Below are positions 51,930-59,414 of a DNA stretch of 64,000 nt, one piece after another. The notes under the pieces are model-generated. The model saw only the letters and a program-made list of their open reading frames with translations, had not been told where the DNA came from and ran no database searches. Source of the DNA: Albidovulum sediminis (GTDB taxonomy: Bacteria > Pseudomonadota > Alphaproteobacteria > Rhodobacterales > Rhodobacteraceae); NCBI RefSeq assembly GCF_025380365.1, contig NZ_JAOCQF010000007.1, forward strand, positions 1 to 64,000, in the 5' to 3' direction. The first letter of the stretch is position 1. The number at the start of each line of letters is the position of its first letter. A program made the position numbers and the translations under genes.

Positions 51930-52621
51930 TGTTCCAGAATTCGAGAAGTGGAGGACCGCCCATGGAGGCGCATGGATTTGATGTCGATCTCGTTCTGGAG
52001 CCCCGCCTCTCGGCCCGGCGTGCCTGGATTGTCGCGAGTACCGCGGGCGGACTGAGCCTGATTCTTGCAACCGCGCTGGTGCTCGTCCTGCCCTTGCGGG
52101 AAACCCAGGTCTTCACCGTCCTCGTCGATCGACAGACCGGGGACGCCGAAAACATCCTGAGGGTCGCCCCGACCGGCATCGAGGATCAAGAGGCACTGAA
52201 ACAAAGCCTCCTCGTGGCTTACGTCTCCGACCGCGAGGGCTATTTCCTTGCGGGCATTCAGGCCCGGCTTGAGAGCGTGCAGCGCCGCTCAACAGGGGGC
52301 GCCGAGGAAAGCCTGCGGCTTCTCTGGTCGAAAGGCGGCGGCAACACGGCCTATCCGCCCGATGTCTATGGGCCAGGCGCAGAAGTCACGGTGACCGTGC
52401 GCCGGATCACGTTCCTTTCGCCGAACGTCGCCCAGATCCGTTTCCTGAAAACCCTGCGCAAGACGAAGCAGGAGCCGGTGACCCAGCCTTTCGTTGCCAC
52501 GGTCGAGTTTGCATTCGAGCCGAAGACCGAGCGCTCCCTCGCCCACGTCTGGGAAAACCCGCTAGGCTTTACCGTCTCGGCCTACCGCGTCGACGCCGAA
52601 ACCCTGGAAACGAATCCATGA
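51929..52621 (+). CDS. virB8: VirB8 inner-membrane assembly factor
   Basis: This 230-residue bitopic protein has one N-terminal helix (~37-57) and an NTF2-like periplasmic domain. Motifs such as DREGYFLAGIQARLESV and PLGFTVSAYRVDAET match VirB8. The ATG at 51929 overlaps the virB6 stop. A second ATG at 51962 has a better ribosome site (GGAGG with seven-base spacing) and may be the true start. Confidence 0.9.
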   Translation: MFQNSRSGGPPMEAHGFDVDLVLEPRLSARRAWIVASTAGGLSLILATALVLVLPLRETQVFTVLVDRQTGDAENILRVAPTGIEDQEALKQSLLVAYVSDREGYFLAGIQARLESVQRRSTGGAEESLRLLWSKGGGNTAYPPDVYGPGAEVTVTVRRITFLSPNVAQIRFLKTLRKTKQEPVTQPFVATVEFAFEPKTERSLAHVWENPLGFTVSAYRVDAETLETNP

Positions 52622-53367
52622 GCCGTTCTTTTCTCCTTCCGGGACTTGCCTTCGCCTGCGCCCTCGGCATCGCGAGTGCCGCTTCTGCCGAAATCGCCCC
52701 CGCCTCGATGGGCGCGGATGCCCGTGTCCGGTCGGTCCTCTACAACCCCGTCGATGTCATCCGGCTCGACACGCATTTGCGTGTGAACACCGCCATCGAA
52801 CTGGGTGCTGGCGAGCGGATCGACTCGGTCCTTCTTGGCGACAGCGAGGCCTTCGAGGTCGAGGTGCTCTCGAACCGCACTACGGTTTCCGTGAAACCCC
52901 TGATCGCCGGGGCCGAGACCAACATGACGATCTATACCGGGCGGCGCACGATCTCGCTGTCGATCGGCGAGGGCAGGTCTCGTAACCCGACCTATCGGCT
53001 GGTCCTGCGCTATCCCGAGACGGGCACAAGCCGGGCGACCCGTGGCACCGTGTCCGCAGGGTCGCGCGACATCGGCTATGCCTGGTCGGGCGATGAGACC
53101 CTGAAACCCGTCCATATCTGGAACGATGGGCAAGCGACGTACTTCGCCTTCGCCCCAGGCCTCCGGCCGTCGATCTTCGGTGTGGATGCGACGGGCCGCG
53201 AAGTGACGCTGAACTCCGGCACGCGAGGCAGCATCGTCCGCGTCTCCGGCCTGCGCTCCGCCTATTCGATCCGGATCGGCACGCAGGTTCTTTGCATCGA
53301 GCGGGTAGATGGCGGCGTGACCACCGATCTGGCCCTGCTCGCCAAGCTTCAGGGATGGGAATTCTGA
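52618..53367 (+). CDS. virB9: VirB9 outer-membrane core complex protein
   Basis: This 249-residue exported protein has a signal (ending ASA-EI) and two beta domains. The C-terminal half has the VirB9/CagX motif YAWSGDETLKPVHIWNDGQATYFAF. It forms the outer-membrane core with VirB10 and VirB7. The start overlaps virB8 as ATGA. Confidence 0.92.
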   Translation: MSRSFLLPGLAFACALGIASAASAEIAPASMGADARVRSVLYNPVDVIRLDTHLRVNTAIELGAGERIDSVLLGDSEAFEVEVLSNRTTVSVKPLIAGAETNMTIYTGRRTISLSIGEGRSRNPTYRLVLRYPETGTSRATRGTVSAGSRDIGYAWSGDETLKPVHIWNDGQATYFAFAPGLRPSIFGVDATGREVTLNSGTRGSIVRVSGLRSAYSIRIGTQVLCIERVDGGVTTDLALLAKLQGWEF

Positions 53368-53368
53368 C

Positions 53369-54691
53369 ATGGCTGATCCCGAGATGACCGATCCGAAGAC
53401 GGGCGCCGAGCCGGAATACAAGGTCGAGCGACCCAAGCCGAAAATGACCCGGCAGCAGCGACTTGGCATGGGCGCACTCTTGGCCGGAGCCAGCCTTGCC
53501 GCGCTCTGGACGGTCTGGCCTTCCAGCCGCACAATCCCCGATGTGGAAACCTCAGCCGTCGAGGAATTCCAGGATCAGGCGGGCGGCTCGCCCTTCGGAG
53601 CGATTGAGCCGGGACCGGAAGCTAAGCCCTCAGGTGATGGGTTCTCAGACATCGAAGGGGAACTGGCCTCACAGCGCGAAGACCTCGAAGCGCGGAACGC
53701 CACACTCCAGTCCGAGGTTGAACGGCTGCAGCGCGAGTTGGGTGATCTTGCCGACAAGGCCGATGCCGAGAAGGACCAGACAGCCAAGGAACTGGCGCTC
53801 GCCCTAGAAGAGGCACAGTCGCAGAACATTGCTCTGATGGAGGACATGCGACGGCAGTTCGATCAGGAGATCGCCGTCCTGAAGGCAAGCGCCGACACTG
53901 CGGGTGCCGCGGAAGCCCAACGAGAGGCTGAGTTGGCGGCCAAGCGTGCCGAGCGCGAGGCGCAGCTTGCGGCCCGCGTGGCGTCACCTTCGGTCGTCTT
54001 CGACGATGGTCAAAAGGGTGGGGCAGGGGATGCCCGTATGGGGATGCCCGAGGCCCCAGCCGAGGGTCGAGATGCGACAGGTCGGGATTTCGTACAGTCG
54101 GGGCGCGAAGCCACCACCACGGAAGTGAGCCAGGTGATCGCCAATCCGTCAAACACCGTCCTGCAGGGCACGATGATTGAAGCAACGCTTGAGAATGCGG
54201 TCGACTCGAGCCTACCTGGCCAGATCACAGCGATCGTGACCCGGCCGGTCTGGTCCTTCGATCAGGCCCAGATCCTGATCCCCGCCGGCGCGCGCCTCTT
54301 CGGAGATTATTCCTCGGACGTGGCCATCGGCCAAGGCCGCATTCTTGTCGCCTGGACGCGGCTCGTCACTCCGGATGGGCAGTCCGTGCAGATGGAGGCT
54401 TTCGGTGGGGACGCCCAGGGTCGCTCCGGCATTACCGGCAAGGTCAACACGCGCTTCGGTGCCAGGTTCGGGTCGGCTGCGCTCATTTCCCTTCTCGGGG
54501 CCGCTCCCGCTGTCGCCGCCGCGAAATACACTGACGAGATCAGTTCCGACACGGCTGAGAGCATGGGCGAGGACCTGGGTACTGCCATGGGCTCCGCGGT
54601 CGAGGCCTATACGAGCCTGCCGCCGATCATCACCGTCGCCCCTGGGGCCGCGATCACGGTCATGGTCGACCGCGATCTGGAAATCTGGTGA
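53369..54691 (+). CDS. virB10: VirB10 core complex protein
   Basis: This 440-residue protein has a cytosolic start, one helix (~33-52), a coiled region (~95-200, rich in Glu/Lys/Gln) and the C-terminal VirB10/TrbI beta-barrel domain (GTMIEATLENAVDSSLPGQI, ARLFGDYSSDVAIGQGRILVAW, TVAPGAAITVMVDRDLEIW). It spans both membranes and transduces energy. It lies one base after virB9. Confidence 0.93.
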   Translation: MADPEMTDPKTGAEPEYKVERPKPKMTRQQRLGMGALLAGASLAALWTVWPSSRTIPDVETSAVEEFQDQAGGSPFGAIEPGPEAKPSGDGFSDIEGELASQREDLEARNATLQSEVERLQRELGDLADKADAEKDQTAKELALALEEAQSQNIALMEDMRRQFDQEIAVLKASADTAGAAEAQREAELAAKRAEREAQLAARVASPSVVFDDGQKGGAGDARMGMPEAPAEGRDATGRDFVQSGREATTTEVSQVIANPSNTVLQGTMIEATLENAVDSSLPGQITAIVTRPVWSFDQAQILIPAGARLFGDYSSDVAIGQGRILVAWTRLVTPDGQSVQMEAFGGDAQGRSGITGKVNTRFGARFGSAALISLLGAAPAVAAAKYTDEISSDTAESMGEDLGTAMGSAVEAYTSLPPIITVAPGAAITVMVDRDLEIW

Positions 54692-55665
54692 TGGATGATC
54701 GGCCGAGCTTCCTCGGGTCCTACCTGACGCCAATTGCGCCGCTGTTCTTACGGGACGATCTGGTCGAGGTGGCGATCAACCCGGATGGAAAAGTCTGGAT
54801 CGAGCGAAAGGGCGCGACGCACATGGAGCGGGTCGCGCATCTGTCCATCGATCGGGTCCTGTCTAACAACCTTGGGCAGGCAATAGCTTCTGCCGTTGGT
54901 GTGCAGTTCTCCGACAAGAAGCCGACCGTTTCGGGAAAGATCGTCTTGGGCGATATGGCGATCCGGGCGCAGGTTGTGGCGCCGCCCATAGTGGAAGGCG
55001 GGATGGCTATCACGTTCCGGCCATTCAAGGTTTCGGCCGATCAGCTGATCGAGCCGCGCCTCTTACACGGTGGTCTTGTCGATCTCGACGCCAAGCGTCG
55101 GGCAAGGGCAGGGGAGGCAATGAAGCTTGCTGAGGCGGGGCAGGTCGTCGAGGCCATGCGGCTTTGCGTCGAGGAGCGCATGAACATCCTGAACTCTGGC
55201 GGCACCTCGACCGGCAAGACGACATTTGCTCGGTCTTTGTTGTCGATGGTGGACCCGGGCGAGAGGATCCTGACCATCGAGGATGCCTATGAGCTGTTCC
55301 CCCGTCAGGAGAACGCGGTATCGCTTAAGGCTGATCGCAGTGCCCAAGGCGAACGGACGCCTGCGCGGCTACTGGAAGCCTCGCTTCGGATGCGTCCAGA
55401 CCGGATCATTCTTGGTGAGTTGCGGGGTGAGGAAAGCCGGACCTTCCTGGAAGCGATCAACACCGGCCACGGTGGTTCGTTCACAACCATCCATGCCGAC
55501 ACCGCCCGGAAAGCCATAGATCGGTTGGCGATCATGGTCATGGCCGCCGGGCTGGGCATGGGGTTCGAGGAGGTGAAGCGGTACTGCGAGGGAAGTGTGG
55601 ATCTGGTGGTGCAACTTTCGCGGCAGGCTGGGCGGCGTGGGGTGGCGGAGATACTGTGCCTGTGA
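54691..55665 (+). CDS. virB11: VirB11 hexameric traffic ATPase
   Basis: This 324-residue cytosolic ATPase has Walker A GGTSTGKT (~170-178), the Asp box ILTIEDAYELFP, Walker B-like RPDRIILGELRGEES and the GHGGSFTTIHAD His box. It powers pilus assembly and transport. It overlaps the virB10 stop (GTGATG). A GTG at its 3' end begins the next, truncated gene. Confidence 0.94.
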   Translation: MDDRPSFLGSYLTPIAPLFLRDDLVEVAINPDGKVWIERKGATHMERVAHLSIDRVLSNNLGQAIASAVGVQFSDKKPTVSGKIVLGDMAIRAQVVAPPIVEGGMAITFRPFKVSADQLIEPRLLHGGLVDLDAKRRARAGEAMKLAEAGQVVEAMRLCVEERMNILNSGGTSTGKTTFARSLLSMVDPGERILTIEDAYELFPRQENAVSLKADRSAQGERTPARLLEASLRMRPDRIILGELRGEESRTFLEAINTGHGGSFTTIHADTARKAIDRLAIMVMAAGLGMGFEEVKRYCEGSVDLVVQLSRQAGRRGVAEILCL

Positions 55666-55946
55666 GGGTCGCGAAGGGCGGTAAGCGGCCTGATGCAGGT
55701 GAGGCGTTTCAGTTGCAACATGCAACAATAGCAGATGCCCACGAGGCAGAGGCGATCTGCGACCGCTTCAATCAAGCCGCTGGGCGCAGCACGTTAAAAC
55801 CGCGTCAAAAGCAGCAGCATGAGTTCGACGAAGAGCGCAAGCGGCGGCGTCAGCTTGAATTGGAAAGGCAGCGCGAACTGGGCCGGGATCTGGGCTGGGA
55901 GCTGTCGGCTGCAATGTCCGCCACCTCACGGGCGGCGGGCACGGCT
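55662..55946 (+). pseudogene. Gene coupled to virB11, apparently truncated by the mer operon
   Basis: A GTG at 55662 overlaps the virB11 stop as GTGA, the coupling used throughout the virB operon. The next ~95 codons read as a plausible soluble protein: a start with DAHEAEAICDRFNQAAG, then a highly charged helix (EERKRRRQLELERQRELG). Beyond ~55947 the frame runs on only as the antisense of merA. I infer a backbone gene whose 3' end was lost when the mercury cassette was inserted. The frame could also simply end near here. Confidence 0.5.
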
Positions 55947-57377
55947 TCATCCCGCACAGCACGAAAGCATCGCCACGTCCTTATCGAAGGTCTGAGCCGC
56001 GAGCCTCAGGCCTTCGACCGTGGTCAGATAAGGGAAAATGGTCTCCCCGAGTGCCTTGGTGGTCATCCCGAACTTCAGGGCCATGGCCAGCGTCTGGGCG
56101 CTGTCGGAACCTTCAGGCGCGGCGATCACACCGCCCAAAAGTCTATCGGTCTTTGCATCCGCCACCAGTTTGATGACACCGCGCGTGTCACGGGCCGCGA
56201 GCGCTCGAGGCACGTTGTCGAGCGTCAGAACGCTGGTTTTCACGTCATAGCCGGCTGCAACGGCCTGTTCCACAGTCAACCCTACGCCCGCCACCTGCGG
56301 ATCAGTGAACACCACCCAAGGCATCGCTCTATTGTCATAGCACTCTGCACCGCCCATGGCATTCCTTGCGGCCAGCTTTGCTCCATAGGCGGCCATATAG
56401 ACAAACTGGTCACGGTTGGTCACATCCCCTGCGGCATAAATGCCGGGGCGGGTGGTCTGCATGTCGTCGCCCACCACGATTGCCCCTCGCCGGTCGGTCT
56501 CGATCCCCATTTCGGAAAGCCCCAGGCCTTCGGTATTGGGGCTGCGTCCGGTGGTCAGCACCAGATGATCTGCTGTCAGTTCCAGTCGCTTGCCGCGTTC
56601 TTCGATGCACAGCACGGCGCGCTTGCCATCCCGATTGCAAGTATCATAGGTCACGCCGCAGTGCATTGTGATGCCTTCGCCCCGGAACACCTCTGTCAAA
56701 GCTTCCGACACTTCGGGTTCGGCCTGCGGCAGAAGGCGCGAGCGGCAGACCATGGTAACCTTGACGCCCATCCGCGCCATCATCTGTGCCAGTTCCGCAC
56801 CGATATAGCCACCGCCAAGGAAGACTAGGCTTTCCGGCAGCGTTTCCAGCGCAAGAAGGGACGTGCTGTCCAGCGTGGGCACTTGCCTGATTCCCGGAAT
56901 GGGCGGCAGGGCGGGGCGGCCACCCGTGGCTATGATGACTTTGGGCGCACGGATCAGGCGCGCGCCGACCTGCACGCCACCGGGGACAAGCCGGGCCGCC
57001 CCTTCGTCAATGTAGGTAATCCCCTCATAGCCGGGCAGCAGATCGGCATATTTCTTTTGACGCAGACTAGAAACCAAGGCGTCCTTCCCGGCCATCAGCG
57101 CCGCCCAATCATCGACCTGTGCAGCCCCGGATAGTCCCGGAAACCGTTTCGCCGCCTTCGCGCCGTGGATCGCTTCCGCCGCACGGATCAAGGCCTTTGA
57201 CGGCACGCAGCCCACGTTCACACAGGTGCCGCCGATCAGCCCGTGTCCGATCAGCGCTACACGCTTGCCCGCCCCGGCCGCCGTGATCGAGGCGGAAAAC
57301 CCCGCCGATCCCGCCCCGATTACAGCCATGTCGAAAGAATTTTGGTCTGGACGGGGAATGGTGCAGCAATCGTTCAT
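55947..57377 (-). CDS. merA: MerA mercuric reductase (no N-terminal HMA domain)
   Basis: This 476-residue FAD-dependent disulfide oxidoreductase reduces Hg(II) to Hg(0) with NADPH. It shows the FAD site (GAGSAGFSAS), the redox pair GGTCVNVGC (Cys52/57), the NADPH region (GGGYIGAELAQMM) and the C-terminal vicinal Cys pair (Cys473/474 in LSCCAG) that delivers Hg. The usual N-terminal HMA domain (NmerA) is absent; only a CC near the start (NDCC) remains. It is the last gene of the mer operon. Confidence 0.96.
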   Translation of the reverse strand: MNDCCTIPRPDQNSFDMAVIGAGSAGFSASITAAGAGKRVALIGHGLIGGTCVNVGCVPSKALIRAAEAIHGAKAAKRFPGLSGAAQVDDWAALMAGKDALVSSLRQKKYADLLPGYEGITYIDEGAARLVPGGVQVGARLIRAPKVIIATGGRPALPPIPGIRQVPTLDSTSLLALETLPESLVFLGGGYIGAELAQMMARMGVKVTMVCRSRLLPQAEPEVSEALTEVFRGEGITMHCGVTYDTCNRDGKRAVLCIEERGKRLELTADHLVLTTGRSPNTEGLGLSEMGIETDRRGAIVVGDDMQTTRPGIYAAGDVTNRDQFVYMAAYGAKLAARNAMGGAECYDNRAMPWVVFTDPQVAGVGLTVEQAVAAGYDVKTSVLTLDNVPRALAARDTRGVIKLVADAKTDRLLGGVIAAPEGSDSAQTLAMALKFGMTTKALGETIFPYLTTVEGLRLAAQTFDKDVAMLSCCAG

Positions 57378-57389
57378 GATTGTATTCCT

Positions 57390-57617
57390 TTAGGAGTTTC
57401 TGGCGTTCCGCTGGCGTCGCCAGAGGGCATAAATCGTAAGGCCGATGAAGACGGCGAGGGCAGGCAAGAGCACGACATCAAGCCAACCCAGCAGGGCTGA
57501 CAGGCCGACAAAACCGAGGAGCACGGCCAGAACCGGCGTGAAGCAGCACAGCGCGGCGATGACGGTGCCGACAATGCCGGTGATCAGTAGACGGCGTTCG
57601 GATGGATCGCCGCTCAT
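57390..57617 (-). CDS. merF: MerF mercury transporter
   Basis: This 75-residue inner-membrane protein has two helices (residues ~10-35 and ~40-65) and the vicinal pair in ALCCFTPVL (Cys24/25). The segment GLSALLGWLDVVLLPALAVFIGLTIYALW is typical of MerF. The second Cys pair of some MerF proteins is missing; the C-terminus is basic. It overlaps the upstream CC-protein stop as ATGA and precedes merA by 12 bases. Confidence 0.9.
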   Translation of the reverse strand: MSGDPSERRLLITGIVGTVIAALCCFTPVLAVLLGFVGLSALLGWLDVVLLPALAVFIGLTIYALWRRQRNARNS

Positions 57618-57862
57618 GGCCCGTGCTGCCTTTCCGAAACGCCCGGCTCGCAGCTTCCCAACTGCGCGCGCCGACGGCTGCGCCAAGTCAGTGCCGCAAC
57701 GGCTGCCATCATGACTGCTACCAGGCCGCCAGCGCCGCTGATCCATCCGCCAACCGCACCGATGATCGCGGCCAGGGCGATGCCGCCACCACCGCAACAG
57801 ACAACCACCAGCGGGGCGGCGATCAGCGTCGCCAACACCCCGCCCTGAATGTCGTCGCGCAT
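57614..57862 (-). CDS. Small mer-operon membrane protein with CC pair
   Basis: This 82-residue protein has two helices (~8-22 and ~28-55). A vicinal Cys pair is at residues 22-23 (VVCCGGGG), followed by a Gly-rich turn, and one further Cys (GSCEPG) lies near the end. It sits between merP and merF and overlaps merF. The CC pair in the first helix suggests a role in Hg(II) or other soft-metal transport like MerT, MerF or MerE, but I cannot place it in a named family. Confidence 0.65.
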   Translation of the reverse strand: MRDDIQGGVLATLIAAPLVVVCCGGGGIALAAIIGAVGGWISGAGGLVAVMMAAVAALTWRSRRRAQLGSCEPGVSERQHGP

Positions 57863-57867
57863 TGGCT

Positions 57868-58185
57868 TTAGCCCTTCACATTGGCCGGATAGCCCGCCTG
57901 TGCCGAGGCTTCCGCAATCGTTGCCGCATTGGTCAGGGCCGGATCGAAGATCACCATCGCGCTGCGGCTGTCAAAGTCCACCTCGACCGATTGCACCCCT
58001 TCGACCCCGCTCATCGCGGCCTTGACCGTCACCGGGCAGAGTCCGCAAGTCATGTCCGGCACATCGAAAGTGACCTCGGTCAGTGTGGATGCGGTCGCCG
58101 GAGCCGATTGGGCGAAGACGAATGACGCTGTGGCGGGCAGGCCGAGCATCGCCGCGCCGAGAGCCAGAATTGCAAAACGTTTCAT
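57868..58185 (-). CDS. merP: MerP periplasmic mercury-binding protein
   Basis: This 105-residue exported protein has a signal (ending VFA-QS) and one HMA domain with the Hg-binding motif MTCGLC (Cys47/50). It captures Hg(II) in the periplasm and hands it to MerT. The ATG at 58185 is supported by AAGG upstream. It lies between merT and the small CC protein. Confidence 0.94.
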   Translation of the reverse strand: MKRFAILALGAAMLGLPATASFVFAQSAPATASTLTEVTFDVPDMTCGLCPVTVKAAMSGVEGVQSVEVDFDSRSAMVIFDPALTNAATIAEASAQAGYPANVKG

Positions 58186-58202
58186 AAGGTTTCCTTTTGG
58201 TT

Positions 58203-58586
58203 TCAGTAAAGCAGAGGTGCCCACCAGTTGAGCGTCACGGACAGCAGGACCAGCACTGTTGCCGCCCAAAGCACCGTTTTGGTGAGGCGCGACGATTGCG
58301 GGCGGGCGCAGTACGACCCCTCCACGCATACGGGTTTTGTCCGAAAATAAACGTGCCAGAACCCCAGCCCGATAAAGACAATGGCGATGCCCGAGGTCAG
58401 CGGCTTGTAGGGTTCAAGGGCTGTCAGATTTCCGATCCATGCACTGGATATTCCCAGCGTCACCAGCACCAGCGGCACGATGCAGCAGGCCGAGGCCAGA
58501 AACGCCCCCGCCAGCCCAAGTGTGGCAAACAGGCCCTTGTGATCGGCGCTTCGCGGCGCGGTTTCGGCATCGTGAATGTCACTCAT
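58203..58586 (-). CDS. merT: MerT inner-membrane mercury transporter
   Basis: This ~127-residue protein has three helices. The vicinal Cys pair lies in helix 1 (SACCIVPLV, Cys34/35), and a cytoplasmic-loop Cys pair is seen in VCVEGSYC. It imports Hg(II) from MerP to MerA. I prefer the ATG at 58586, because the promoter at 58617-58647 would leave the upstream ATG (58604) almost at the transcription start. Confidence 0.94.
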   Translation of the reverse strand: MSDIHDAETAPRSADHKGLFATLGLAGAFLASACCIVPLVLVTLGISSAWIGNLTALEPYKPLTSGIAIVFIGLGFWHVYFRTKPVCVEGSYCARPQSSRLTKTVLWAATVLVLLSVTLNWWAPLLY

Positions 58587-58616
58587 CGCAGGGTTCCTTG
58601 TCATCCCGTTGCAACC

Positions 58617-58647
58617 TGCCTACGGTCTGTAGTGACTACAGGTGCAA
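58617..58647 (-). promoter_or_regulatory. MerR-type promoter of mer operon
   Basis: On the minus strand TTGCAC (58647-58642) and TAGGCA (58622-58617) flank the perfect dyad CTGTAGTGACTACAG (58627-58641) at 19-bp spacing. It drives merT and overlaps the control region of the divergent merR. Confidence 0.85.
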
Positions 58648-58658
58648 GGGAAATCACC

Positions 58659-59099
58659 ATGACTGTCGTTCACGAAGCTGCGACCCGCAAAGAAAGCCTC
58701 AAGGCAGGGGTATTGCGCCGGGCCGATCTGGCCCGCGCGACCGGCTGCAATCTGGAGACGATCCGCTATTACGAGACGGCGGGCATCCTGCCACCACCCG
58801 CCCGGACGGATGCAGGTCATCGGACCTATGAGGCCACGGATGTGCAGCGCCTGCGCTTCGTCATGCGCGCCCGCGAGCTGGGGTTTTCGCTAGACGACAT
58901 TCGCGGATTGCTTGGCCTTGGCGATGGCGCGCTGCAGTCCTGCGCCGAGGTCAAAGAAAAAACCGAGGCACATCTGACGGATGTCAGGGCAAAGATCGCC
59001 GACCTGCAAAGGATCGAAGCTCTCCTGTCCCGCACCGCCGCGCTTTGCAGCGGCGGGGATCGTCCCGAATGCCCGGTGCTGGATATTCTCCGACATTAG
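58659..59099 (+). CDS. merR: MerR mercury-responsive regulator
   Basis: This 146-residue activator has a winged helix (LARATGCNLETIRYYETAG). The three metal Cys are at QSCAEV, ALCSGG and PECP, at spacings of 35 and 8 residues, matching Hg(II)/divalent MerR sensors. It represses and activates the merT promoter and is divergent from it. The ATG at 58659 lies 12 bases after the dyad's far arm. Confidence 0.93.
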   Translation: MTVVHEAATRKESLKAGVLRRADLARATGCNLETIRYYETAGILPPPARTDAGHRTYEATDVQRLRFVMRARELGFSLDDIRGLLGLGDGALQSCAEVKEKTEAHLTDVRAKIADLQRIEALLSRTAALCSGGDRPECPVLDILRH

Positions 59100-59414
59100 C
59101 GGCCGTTTCGGTTGGGGACAGAGATGCCGAAGCTTTGTTCAAAGATCCCTTCGCGAAGATCACTTTGCAACGGCAGGTCTGCATAGACGTGCCGCTGCGG
59201 ATCTTCTTGGTCCGGCTAGGTGATGCCCGCGCCATGTGGCGAAGAACTCCCGCTCACCACACCGTCGCTTTTGGTTCGACTAGGAATTGCTGCGGCAGGA
59301 AAGAATGACTGGTTAGGGAAATCCGATAGAAGCACGTAAACAGGGTCGGCGGACCGAAATAGGCCGAAGTTTGCCTGTAGGAGCATGAGGTGAGGTTCAG
59401 CGACCAAGCATCGG
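59100..59414. other. Intergenic region between merR and virD4
   Basis: I see no convincing gene in these ~315 bases. The right-hand junction of the mercury cassette is expected here. A minus-strand reading of ~39 codons ending at TAA near 59098 (YADLPLQSDLREGIFEQ) could be a gene remnant, but I do not recognise it. No terminal inverted repeat typical of a Tn3-family transposon was seen. Confidence 0.4.

Noticed and set aside
55947-56828. Continuation of the virB11-coupled frame across merA
   Set aside because: Beyond 55946 it is only the antisense of merA. I kept the first ~95 codons as a truncated gene and rejected the rest.
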